A DNA stretch of 5,756 bases from Actinomycetota bacterium (lineage in GTDB: Bacteria > Actinomycetota > Aquicultoria > Aquicultorales > Aquicultoraceae), in the NCBI GenBank assembly GCA_030017355.1, contig JASEIR010000119.1, positions 2,038 through 7,793 on the forward strand, in the 5' to 3' direction. The first letter of the stretch is position 1, and every line of letters begins with the position of its first letter. Made by a program: the position numbers and the translations under genes. Shown here piece by piece: positions 1 through 5,751 of this stretch. The notes below the pieces were generated by a model. The model ran no database searches, was not told where the DNA came from, and saw only the letters and a list, made by a program, of their open reading frames with translations.

Positions 1-21
1 TCAAGCCCAATTGGAAAGCTT

Positions 22-27
22 GAGGAG
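22..27 (+). promoter_or_regulatory. Shine-Dalgarno for the small 5' gene
   Basis: GAGGAG sits 7 nt before ATG 35, near-ideal complementarity and spacing for 16S rRNA. It is the main argument for an internal start at 35 rather than read-through from beyond the window edge. A TATAAT string at 31-36 overlaps the start codon and is probably coincidental. Confidence 0.5.
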
Positions 28-34
28 CTCTATA

Positions 35-247
35 ATGGCAAGTAGTGATTATAATAGGCTAATTGAACATTATGGCTATGATGTGCAAGCCGGTTTAGTG
101 GTTAGCCAGTTTGAGTATGCTGACACGTTCATGGTCAGAGATAAAATTGAAATAGACCAAAATAAGTTAACCGTTGCGAAAAAAGAATCATTACGCAAAT
201 ATGATGCTATTCTTCTAAAAAGAGCAAAGGAATTCGCAAAATATTAG
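35..247 (+). CDS. Small hypothetical protein, about 70 aa (possibly the 3' end of a longer gene)
   Basis: I do not recognise this protein. The start at ATG 35 is chosen because a strong Shine-Dalgarno (GAGGAG, 22-27) lies 7 nt upstream. It gives a 70-residue, soluble-looking protein starting MASSDYNRLIEHYGYD and ending in a Lys/Arg-rich, probably helical tail (KKESLRKYDAILLKRAKEFAKY region). There are no cysteines, membrane segments or visible catalytic motifs. The same frame has no stop between ATG 35 and the window edge, and a TTG at 11 is also in frame, so the visible part could be the C-terminus of a larger protein whose 5' end is missing. The stop is TAG at 245-247. It is followed by a 196-bp gap, so it is unlikely to form an operon with the nuclease downstream. 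That it is coding is fairly likely; its function is unknown. Confidence 0.55.
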   Translation: MASSDYNRLIEHYGYDVQAGLVVSQFEYADTFMVRDKIEIDQNKLTVAKKESLRKYDAILLKRAKEFAKY

Positions 248-266
248 ATAGTTATTTGCAAGATTG

Positions 267-286
267 GAACAAGGACGAACTTGTTC
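267..286 (+). repeat. Inverted repeat, 7-bp stem (possible weak terminator or hairpin)
   Basis: The arms GAACAAG (267-273) and CTTGTTC (280-286) are perfectly complementary around a 6-nt loop, 20 nt after the stop of the small gene. What follows is TCTTAC rather than a T-run, so intrinsic termination would be weak. It also contains GAAC-N2-GTTC (277-286), which does not match the N4 spacing of the Gram-positive LexA box. Its role is unresolved. Confidence 0.4.
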
Positions 287-348
287 TCTTACTAGTGGTA
301 ATTGGATAAGGTTGCAAGAAGAGAGCTTGAAATTTTGAGATTGAATAA

Positions 349-378
349 GTAGAGATTAGAGGTAGGTAGAGACTAGAG
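349..378 (+). repeat. Imperfect 13-bp direct repeat, period 17
   Basis: Two copies of GTAGAGA(T/C)TAGAG, at 349-361 and 366-378, differ at a single base. They lie in the purine-rich non-coding stretch upstream of the nuclease gene. A 17-bp period is not a helical repeat, so this may be a simple duplication rather than a binding-site pair. The rest of the 248-443 gap holds no convincing coding frame. Confidence 0.4.
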
Positions 379-404
379 AGTTTGAGTTAAAATTAATTAA
401 TTCC

Positions 405-434
405 TTGAGCCTGTAGCTTTATTTTACCTAAAAT
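405..434 (+). promoter_or_regulatory. Candidate sigma-70-type promoter for the nuclease gene
   Basis: TTGAGC (405-410; 4 of 6 to TTGACA) and TAAAAT (429-434; 5 of 6 to TATAAT) are separated by 18 nt. Transcription would begin near 441, almost at the ATG at 444. The gene also has no visible Shine-Dalgarno, so a leaderless or near-leaderless mRNA is possible. The region is AT-rich, so a chance match cannot be excluded. Confidence 0.4.
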
Positions 435-438
435 AAAG
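417..438. promoter_or_regulatory. Perfect 22-bp palindrome in front of the nuclease gene (operator candidate)
   Basis: The arms CTTTATTTTA (417-426) and TAAAATAAAG (429-438) are exact reverse complements around a CC centre. The element covers the candidate -10 hexamer and ends 5 nt before the ATG at 444. This suits a dimeric repressor operator. If transcribed, it could instead form a 10-bp AT-rich hairpin with a 2-nt loop that would have to rearrange. It is not followed by a T-run on the plus strand, so a terminator is unlikely. Confidence 0.5.
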
Positions 439-443
439 TTGAA

Positions 444-1049
444 ATGAGGAAATTTAAGCGTGTTAAGCCCAAGAGGAATAGGCAATTAATTGCTTATATA
501 GTAGTAGTTCTATTGGCAGTTTTAGTAAGTACAATATCACTCATCCCCAAACCAGCAATAAAAACAATTCAAGCTCAGGTTGTTAGAGTGGTCGATGGCG
601 ATACAATCGAGGCAAAAATCGGTAAAAAGATAGAGAAGGTTCGCTTCATTGGCGTAGATACGCCAGAAACCAAGCATCCTACAAAAGGTGTAGAGCCTTA
701 TGGCAAGGAAGCATCCGCATATACCACTAAAAGCTTAAGCAAAAAGAAAATTTTTCTTGAGCTTGATGTTCAGCAAAGAGATAAGTATGGGCGCGTTCTA
801 GCCTATGTCTGGCTTTCACTGCCAAGCACAGTTAACGATGCACAGATTCGCTCAAAGATGTTTAACGCTTATCTTCTTCTTAACGGGTATGCCCAGCTTA
901 TGACTATACCACCGAATGTAAAGTATGTTGATTACTTCAAAAAATATCAGGAGGAGGCAAGAAGTAAAAAGCGGGGTTTATGGAGCATAAATCCATTTGC
1001 AAGTGCACCAGCAGCTGTTCTAAGCTTTCACCTCAGCTGCCAGATATGA
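444..1049 (+). CDS. Thermonuclease family protein (staphylococcal nuclease-like), N-terminally anchored or exported
   Basis: This encodes a calcium-dependent SNase-type phosphodiesterase expected to hydrolyse DNA and RNA outside the membrane. A basic n-region (residues 1-13, eight Lys/Arg) precedes a hydrophobic helix at about 15-34, with no lipobox, so the protein is a signal anchor or Sec-exported. The SNase fold spans about 45-181 and closely resembles S. aureus nuclease. VVDGDT carries the metal ligands D51 and D53, R67 lies in KVRFIG, D72-T73-P74-E75 is followed by TKHP, and R117 lies in KYGRVLAY. These match SNase D19/D21, R35, D40/E43 and R87, so the enzyme should be active. The domain closes with RGLW (177-180). 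The last 20 or so residues do not resemble a family ending, and a zinc-type module continues in the -1 frame at 1046, suggesting a frameshift near 990-1045. The in-frame stop at 429-431 fixes ATG 444 as the start; no good Shine-Dalgarno is present. Confidence 0.88.
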   Translation: MRKFKRVKPKRNRQLIAYIVVVLLAVLVSTISLIPKPAIKTIQAQVVRVVDGDTIEAKIGKKIEKVRFIGVDTPETKHPTKGVEPYGKEASAYTTKSLSKKKIFLELDVQQRDKYGRVLAYVWLSLPSTVNDAQIRSKMFNAYLLLNGYAQLMTIPPNVKYVDYFKKYQEEARSKKRGLWSINPFASAPAAVLSFHLSCQI

Positions 1050-1204
1050 CCAATGAAACTTTCTATGTAACGCCAACTGGAAAGAAATATCATTATCGCA
1101 ATTGCAGAACGCTTACAAGAAGCAAGACGGTGATTGCAATAAGCAAACGTGATGCTCTAGCGAAAGGCTATGAGCCGTGTGGGGTTTGTAAGCCGCCAAG
1201 GTAG
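1046..1204 (+). CDS. Short Cys/His (Ada-like zinc-binding) module, probably the displaced C-terminus of the nuclease
   Basis: A 52-residue product from ATG 1046 overlaps the nuclease stop as ATGA (1046-1049). It contains FYVTPTGKKYHYRNC, then a helix-forming segment (SKRDALAKGYEP) and CGVCKPP. The candidate metal ligands are H16, C20, C45 and C48. From family knowledge, this Y-H-x3-C...C-x2-C-K-P module is commonly fused to the C-terminus of exported thermonucleases and some metallo-beta-lactamase-fold nucleases, where it probably aids nucleic-acid binding or stability. The frame is open upstream to 968, with another ATG at 980. As a separate protein it has no signal peptide and would stay in the cytoplasm, apart from its exported partner. 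That favours a single ancestral gene broken by a 1-base loss (real or a sequencing error). The ATGA overlap leaves translational coupling possible. Confidence 0.6.
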   Translation: MTNETFYVTPTGKKYHYRNCRTLTRSKTVIAISKRDALAKGYEPCGVCKPPR

Positions 1205-1263
1205 CACATCGCTAGCATCTATCAGCATCTGGCTAATAAGTTGATGGTAGGTGCAAGATCTCA

Positions 1264-2610
1264 CTAAACCTTCTTCTTCCGCAAACTATTCAATCTTTCC
1301 TTGATTGTCTTCTCGTAACCATTTTCTGTAGGCCGGTAATAGATCTTGCCCTTTAAGCCCTCAGGCAAATATGTTTCTTCAACGTAGTTTTTAGGATAGT
1401 TATGCGGGTATTTATAGCCTTTCCCATGGCCAAGTTTTTTGGCAAGAGTTGTTGGAGCATTCCTTAGATGGTTAGGTATAGGCTCTATCCTCTCGTTTTG
1501 AATATCAGCAATTGCCTCAAAAATTGCAGTTTTAGCAGCGTTTGATTTTGGTGCGCTAGCAAGGTATGTGGCGCATTGCGAAAGCGTTATCTTAGCCTCA
1601 GGCAATCCAACAAAATTTAAAGCATCCACTGTGGCAGTTGCCACAAGAAGAGCATGGGGATCGGCGTTCCCAATATCCTCAGAGGCAAATATAACCATCC
1701 TTCTAGCGATAAACTTTGGGTCTTCACCGCTCTCAAGCATTCTAGCAAGATAGTAAACGGCAGCATCCGGATCGCTTCCTCGCATGCTCTTTATAAAGGC
1801 GCTGATGATATCATAGTGGCTGTCCCCAGCTCGGTCGTACTGAAGTTGCTTTTTGTTGATTGCCTTTTCTGCCATGGAAAGCGAAATCGCGGATGCTGTA
1901 CCATCCGTTAAAACGCTATTTGCAGCAATTTCAAGTGCTGTAAGGGCGACTCTGGCATCACCATTTGCGTTTTTTGCGATGTGGCCCAGCGCATCATCAT
2001 CAACCGCCAGATTTAGATTTCCAAGACCGCGTTCTTTGTCGCTGATTGCGCGCCTTAAAATCTCGACAATATCCTTGTCGGATAACTGCTCAAGCCGAAA
2101 AAGCCTTGCACGTGAAAGGACAGGTGCATTTACCTCAAAACCAGGATTTTCTGTAGTTGCCCCAATTAATATGATGGTTCCAGCTTCGATATGGGGCAAG
2201 AAAGCATCCTGCTGAGCTTTGTTGAAACGGTGTATTTCATCGACAAACAAAATTGTTTGCTTTCCTTCAAGCGTTCTCCGATCGGTGGCTTCTTTAACGA
2301 CCCTTCTTATATCGGAAATACCGCTAGTTACCGCCGAAAACTCTACAAAGTGTGCTTTTGTCGTGGATGCAATAATTCTTGCGATAGTTGTTTTCCCGCT
2401 GCCTGGAGGGCCCCAAAGGATCATGGAGCTAAGCTTATCGCTTGCGATAATATCTCTCAAGAGGCCATCTTTGCCAAGCAGGTGCTCTTGCCCAACGAAC
2501 TCCTCAAGAGATCTTGGGCGCATTCTTTCTGCGAGCGGTGTATACATAGCGCTATTTTCGGTAAGCAATTCATCCTTATTTTGGATTAATCTATCCATAC
2601 TGGGCATCAT
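1264..2610 (-). CDS. rarA: Replication-associated recombination protein A (RarA/MgsA/WRNIP1 family AAA+ ATPase)
   Basis: RarA is a tetrameric clamp-loader-like ATPase that acts at stalled forks and gaps and interacts with SSB. The 448 residues match the family length of about 420-450. The N-terminal TPLAERMRPRSLEEFVGQ leads to Walker A GPPGSGKTT (67-75), Walker B ILFVDEIHRFNK (120-131), sensor 1 GATTENP (150-156) and the arginine-finger LSRAR (165-169). The C-terminal oligomerisation region has the family signatures EDIGNADPHAL, APKSN, HLRN, LGHGKGYKYPHNYP and NGYEKTIKERL. ATGs at 2610, 2607 and 2598 are all in frame; the last (MDRLIQN) best resembles typical RarA N-termini. On the minus strand, GGGA lies 9 nt before ATG 2610, so that start is kept provisionally. 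The gene is transcribed divergently from uvrA and converges on the nuclease module, with a 59-bp gap and no recognisable terminator between them. No broken motif is seen. Confidence 0.96.
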   Translation of the reverse strand: MMPSMDRLIQNKDELLTENSAMYTPLAERMRPRSLEEFVGQEHLLGKDGLLRDIIASDKLSSMILWGPPGSGKTTIARIIASTTKAHFVEFSAVTSGISDIRRVVKEATDRRTLEGKQTILFVDEIHRFNKAQQDAFLPHIEAGTIILIGATTENPGFEVNAPVLSRARLFRLEQLSDKDIVEILRRAISDKERGLGNLNLAVDDDALGHIAKNANGDARVALTALEIAANSVLTDGTASAISLSMAEKAINKKQLQYDRAGDSHYDIISAFIKSMRGSDPDAAVYYLARMLESGEDPKFIARRMVIFASEDIGNADPHALLVATATVDALNFVGLPEAKITLSQCATYLASAPKSNAAKTAIFEAIADIQNERIEPIPNHLRNAPTTLAKKLGHGKGYKYPHNYPKNYVEETYLPEGLKGKIYYRPTENGYEKTIKERLNSLRKKKV

Positions 2611-2625
2611 CCATCCATATCCCGC

Positions 2626-2644
2626 GTTGTAATAGCATTGTAAT
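2626..2644 (-). promoter_or_regulatory. Tandem heptamer, period 11, overlapping the probable rarA -10 region
   Basis: On the plus strand TTGTAAT occurs at 2627-2633 and 2638-2644, one helical turn apart. Read on the minus strand the second copy supplies TACAAT (2642-2637), a 5-of-6 match to a -10 box placed for transcription starting about 20 nt before rarA. No convincing -35 hexamer is seen at 16-18 nt spacing, so an activator bound to the repeats is conceivable. This is weak evidence. Confidence 0.35.
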
Positions 2645-2689
2645 AAGAAAGGTCTTAAAATGCTAGCTTGCCGCCCTTCGTTGTTTCCT

Positions 2690-2698
2690 TGATATAAT
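2690..2698 (+). promoter_or_regulatory. Extended -10 promoter for uvrA
   Basis: TG-A-TATAAT is a perfect extended -10 element. The best -35-like hexamer, TTGCCG at 2668-2673, matches 4 of 6 but lies 19 nt away, which is acceptable because extended -10 promoters depend little on the -35. Transcription would begin near 2705. That leaves about 55 nt of leader before ATG 2761, and virtually none before the upstream in-frame ATG at 2707. Confidence 0.55.
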
Positions 2699-2760
2699 TA
2701 ATCAGGATGCTTATCATAGGCAGGATGAGGCGCTTAAAACGAGATGCGGTATGGAAAGAT

Positions 2761-5643
2761 ATGGCTGTGCAAGAAGATAAAATAATCATTCGAGGGGCAA
2801 GGGAGCATAATTTAAAAAACATAAACCTGGAGATTCCCCGAAACAAATTCATTGTAATGACAGGCTTAAGCGGGTCAGGGAAGTCTTCCTTGGCCATCGA
2901 CACTATTTATGCCGAGGGGCAGCGTCGCTATGTTGAGTCATTGTCGGCATATGCAAGACAGTTTTTGGGGCAGATGGATAAACCTGATGTTGATCACATA
3001 GATGGCCTATCGCCAGCAATATGTATTGATCAAAAATCAGCATCCAAAAACCCGCGCTCTACCGTTGGCACTATCACGGAAATCTACGACTATCTGCGCC
3101 TTCTGTATGCACGGATTGGCATCCCGCATTGCCCAAGATGCGGCAAAGAGATAAGCCAGCAAACACCTCAGCAAATTGTCGAACAGGTTTCTGCACTACC
3201 GCCTGGAGCAAAATTTCAAATATTAGCGCCTGTTGTTCGCGGAAGGAAAGGCGAATACCGAGAGCTGTTTGAGCGCTTAAGGAAAGATGGATTTGTTAGA
3301 GTTCAAGTTGATGGTGAGGTTTATGGACTTGAGGAAGAAATAAGGTTAGATAAAAATGAGCGACATGATATCAACGTAGTTGTAGATAGGCTAATAATGA
3401 AAGAAGGCATAGAGCGAAGACTTGCTGACTCAATAGAAATTGCTCTTAACCTAGCTGAAGGTATAGTTGCGGTTGAGGTTTTTGGCAGTGAGGGACAAGA
3501 CGAGAGGCAGGGTAACAAACGAGGCGAAAAGCAAGAATTCAGCACTCACTTTGCTTGTATTGATTGCGGGATAAGTTTTGAAGAACTTGAGCCGCGGATG
3601 TTTTCATTTAACAGCCCTTATGGAGCGTGCACAGAGTGTTCAGGGCTTGGCTCGAAAATGGTGGTAGATCCAGAGCTCGTTATTCCAGACGATAGCTTAA
3701 GCATAAATGAAGGTGCAATACATCCATTCTTTTACACGCGCGTTGATTTCTATCCCAAACTTATAAAGTCCGTATGCGAGACTTTTAATATTGATATGGA
3801 CACTCCGTGGAAATACTTGCCGGAAGAAGCACGCAAAACCATCCTTTATGGAACAAATGGAAGGCCTGTTTATGTAAAATATCGCAGTCTAACAGGTCGA
3901 GTTAGGAGCTATTACACAGCGTTTGATGGAGTGCTAAAAAATCTTGCAAGACGCTATCACGATTCAGAAAGCGAGTATGCGCGTGAGCAGATAGCGCAGT
4001 ATATGGCAATGAGGCCTTGTCCGTCATGCAAAGGAGCAAGGCTAAAGCCTGAAAGTCTTGCGGTAACCATAGGCGGTCTTAATATATTTGAGCTTTGCGA
4101 AAAATCGTCAAAGGGAGCACTAGAATTTATAAACAAGCTAAAACTTACTGAGCGCGAGCATATGATAGCAGATCGCGTGCTTAAGGAAGTTCGGGAAAGA
4201 CTCCAGTTTCTAATCGATGTTGGGCTTGATTATCTAACTATAAATCGCTCATCATCAACACTTTCAGGCGGGGAGGCGCAGCGAATTCGGCTTGCTACCC
4301 AGATTGGCTCAGGTCTAGTCGGCGTTCTTTATGTGCTTGATGAGCCAAGCATAGGTCTTCACCAACGCGATAACAGGCGCTTAATTCAGACGCTTAAAAA
4401 GCTGCGCGACCTTGGCAATACTCTAATTGTGGTTGAACATGATGAAGAAACCATGAGGGAGGCTGACCATATAGTTGATATTGGTCCGCTGGCTGGGGAG
4501 CATGGCGGGAGAATTGTTGCAACAGGCAAGCTTGGTGAGATAATGTCAAATCCAAAATCCATCACTGGTCAATACTTAAGCGGTAAGCGCAAGATAGAGA
4601 TTCCCGAGCAAAGGCGAATTCCAACAGGTGAATGGCTAAGCATTAAGGGTGCGAGCGAGCACAATCTAAAAGGTATTGATGTGGATATTCCTCTTGGATT
4701 GTTTGTCTGCGTGACTGGGGTTTCAGGAAGCGGCAAAAGCACTTTAGTAACTGATATCTTATCAAAAGCGCTGGCAAGGAAATTTTATAAATCAAGAGAG
4801 CTTCCAGGCAAGCACATAGCAATTGAGGGTATGGAGTATATTGATAAGGCAATTGAGATAGATCAATCACCCATCGGGCGCACGCCAAGGTCAAATCCAG
4901 CGACCTATGTGAAGGTGTTCGATGATATAAGAAATCTCTTCAGCCAGGTAACCGAAGCGCAGGTTAGAGGATACAAGCCAGGGCGTTTTAGTTTCAATGT
5001 AAGAGGTGGCCGATGTGAGGCCTGTAGCGGCGATGGAACAATAAAAATTGAAATGCATTTCTTGCCGGATATTTATATCCCATGCGAGGTATGTAAGGGA
5101 ACACGCTACAACAAAGAAACTCTTGAAGTTAAGTATAAGGGAAAAAGCATAAGCGATGTTCTTGAGATGTCCATAGAGGAGGCCCTTGAGTTTTTTGAAA
5201 ACATCCCAAGGATAAAACGCAAACTTCAGACGCTATACGATGTCGGTCTTGGTTACATCAAGTTGGGACAGCCAGCGCCAACACTTTCAGGTGGCGAAGC
5301 ACAAAGGGTAAAGCTTGCCGCAGAGCTTTGTAAGGTATCGACCGGCCGAACTTTCTATATTCTTGATGAGCCTACAACAGGGCTTCACTTTGCCGACATA
5401 GAAAAATTGCTTGATGTTCTCAATAGGCTGGTATCTCAAGGAAACACAGTTCTAGTGATCGAGCATAATCTTGATGTTATAAAAACTGCTGATTGGATTA
5501 TTGACCTTGGCCCAGAAGGCGGTGAGGCTGGAGGAGAAGTGATTGCCGCAGGCTCGCCTGAGGATGTTGCCGAGGTTAAGTCGTCCTATACTGGTTTGTT
5601 CCTAAAGAGATTGCTTGATAAAGAAAAAGTTGCTTTAGTCTAG
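2761..5643 (+). CDS. uvrA: Excinuclease ABC subunit UvrA
   Basis: UvrA is the dimeric damage sensor of nucleotide excision repair, which loads UvrB onto lesions. With the start at ATG 2761 the protein has 960 residues, against about 940-960 in the family. It begins DKIIIRGAREHNLKNI, like other UvrAs. Module 1 has Walker A GLSGSGKSS (35-43), CPRCG (124-128), zinc finger C266/C269/C290/C293, CPSCKGARL (420-428), signature LSGGEAQ (501-507) and Walker B VLDEPSIGLH (525-534). Module 2 has Walker A GVSGSGKST (653-661), the DNA-binding zinc finger C752/C755/C775/C778, signature LSGGEAQ (842-848) and Walker B ILDEPTTGLH (867-876). All key residues are intact. In-frame ATGs at 2707 and 2725 would add 18 or 12 atypical basic residues and lie too close to the predicted transcription start; GGAAAG (2753-2758) is a weak ribosome site for 2761. 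A charged stretch at 243-259 before the first zinc finger looks slightly long. uvrB and uvrC are not in this window. Confidence 0.98.
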   Translation: MAVQEDKIIIRGAREHNLKNINLEIPRNKFIVMTGLSGSGKSSLAIDTIYAEGQRRYVESLSAYARQFLGQMDKPDVDHIDGLSPAICIDQKSASKNPRSTVGTITEIYDYLRLLYARIGIPHCPRCGKEISQQTPQQIVEQVSALPPGAKFQILAPVVRGRKGEYRELFERLRKDGFVRVQVDGEVYGLEEEIRLDKNERHDINVVVDRLIMKEGIERRLADSIEIALNLAEGIVAVEVFGSEGQDERQGNKRGEKQEFSTHFACIDCGISFEELEPRMFSFNSPYGACTECSGLGSKMVVDPELVIPDDSLSINEGAIHPFFYTRVDFYPKLIKSVCETFNIDMDTPWKYLPEEARKTILYGTNGRPVYVKYRSLTGRVRSYYTAFDGVLKNLARRYHDSESEYAREQIAQYMAMRPCPSCKGARLKPESLAVTIGGLNIFELCEKSSKGALEFINKLKLTEREHMIADRVLKEVRERLQFLIDVGLDYLTINRSSSTLSGGEAQRIRLATQIGSGLVGVLYVLDEPSIGLHQRDNRRLIQTLKKLRDLGNTLIVVEHDEETMREADHIVDIGPLAGEHGGRIVATGKLGEIMSNPKSITGQYLSGKRKIEIPEQRRIPTGEWLSIKGASEHNLKGIDVDIPLGLFVCVTGVSGSGKSTLVTDILSKALARKFYKSRELPGKHIAIEGMEYIDKAIEIDQSPIGRTPRSNPATYVKVFDDIRNLFSQVTEAQVRGYKPGRFSFNVRGGRCEACSGDGTIKIEMHFLPDIYIPCEVCKGTRYNKETLEVKYKGKSISDVLEMSIEEALEFFENIPRIKRKLQTLYDVGLGYIKLGQPAPTLSGGEAQRVKLAAELCKVSTGRTFYILDEPTTGLHFADIEKLLDVLNRLVSQGNTVLVIEHNLDVIKTADWIIDLGPEGGEAGGEVIAAGSPEDVAEVKSSYTGLFLKRLLDKEKVALV

Positions 5644-5682
5644 AACTCCAACACTTTAATGTGTTAAAATGATAAAGCGATT

Positions 5683-5714
5683 AAATGCAAAATTCAAAAT
5701 GCAAAATTCAAAAT
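5683..5714 (+). repeat. 14-bp AT-rich tandem repeat, about 2.3 copies
   Basis: The unit AAATGCAAAATTCA occurs exactly at 5683-5696 and 5697-5710 and is followed by a partial third copy (AAAT, 5711-5714). It lies 40 nt after the uvrA stop. From general familiarity, strings of this AAATGCAAAATTCAAAAT type recur between genes in many environmental bacterial genomes. I see no coding or promoter role here. Confidence 0.75.
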
Positions 5715-5719
5715 TATCA

Positions 5720-5739
5720 CCCTCCCCTAGCCCCTCCCC
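5720..5739 (-). other. G-quadruplex-forming motif on the minus strand (C-rich tract on plus)
   Basis: Four C-runs on the plus strand (5720-5722, 5724-5727, 5731-5734, 5736-5739) are separated by 1, 3 and 1 nt. On the minus strand this reads as four runs of three or more G with very short loops, the pattern of a stable intramolecular G-quadruplex. The last two runs also form one arm of the hairpin at 5731-5751, so the two structures would compete. Confidence 0.6.
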
Positions 5740-5751
5740 TCAAGGGAGGGG
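5731..5751 (+). repeat. GC-rich hairpin, 8-bp stem (REP-like element, possible uvrA 3' end)
   Basis: CCCCTCCC (5731-5738) pairs perfectly with GGGAGGGG (5744-5751) around a 5-nt loop. It is followed by AAATA, not a T-run, so it is not a canonical Rho-independent terminator for uvrA, though it could block 3' exonucleases. Together with the C-rich tract before it, it looks like an interspersed intergenic repeat of the CCCTCCC...GGGAGGG type, truncated by the window edge. The remainder of 5644-5756 contains no gene that I can support. Confidence 0.55.

Noticed and set aside
277..286. GAAC-TT-GTTC as a LexA/SOS box
   Set aside because: The spacing is 2 bp, not the 4 bp of the known Gram-positive LexA box, and it lies next to no repair gene promoter. 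None is seen before uvrA or rarA either.
966..971. AAA AAG as a programmed -1 frameshift site joining the nuclease and zinc-type module
   Set aside because: The preceding base is T, so it is not a full A AAA AAG heptamer, and slipping here would replace the conserved RGLW that ends the nuclease fold.
1205..1263. Bidirectional terminator between the convergent nuclease and rarA genes
   Set aside because: Only a short AGCATCT direct repeat and 4-bp TAGC/GCTA pairing are present, with no stable stem or T-run.
1568..2632. Several plus-strand open frames of 61-137 codons opposite rarA
   Set aside because: They are antisense shadows of a highly conserved AAA+ gene, with no domain, no credible ribosome sites and compositions dictated by the rarA codons.
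2655..2903. Minus-strand open frame of 82 codons across the uvrA start
   Set aside because: It covers the uvrA promoter and Walker A region in antisense, and its protein has no recognisable features.
3321..3545. Minus-strand open frame within uvrA (and another at 4643-4894)
   Set aside because: The Ser/Leu- or Leu-rich translations are typical antisense shadows inside conserved UvrA coding sequence.
5650..5665. AACAC-N6-GTGTT as the uvrA terminator
   Set aside because: The stem is only 5 bp and AT-rich, and it is followed by AAAATG rather than a T-run.
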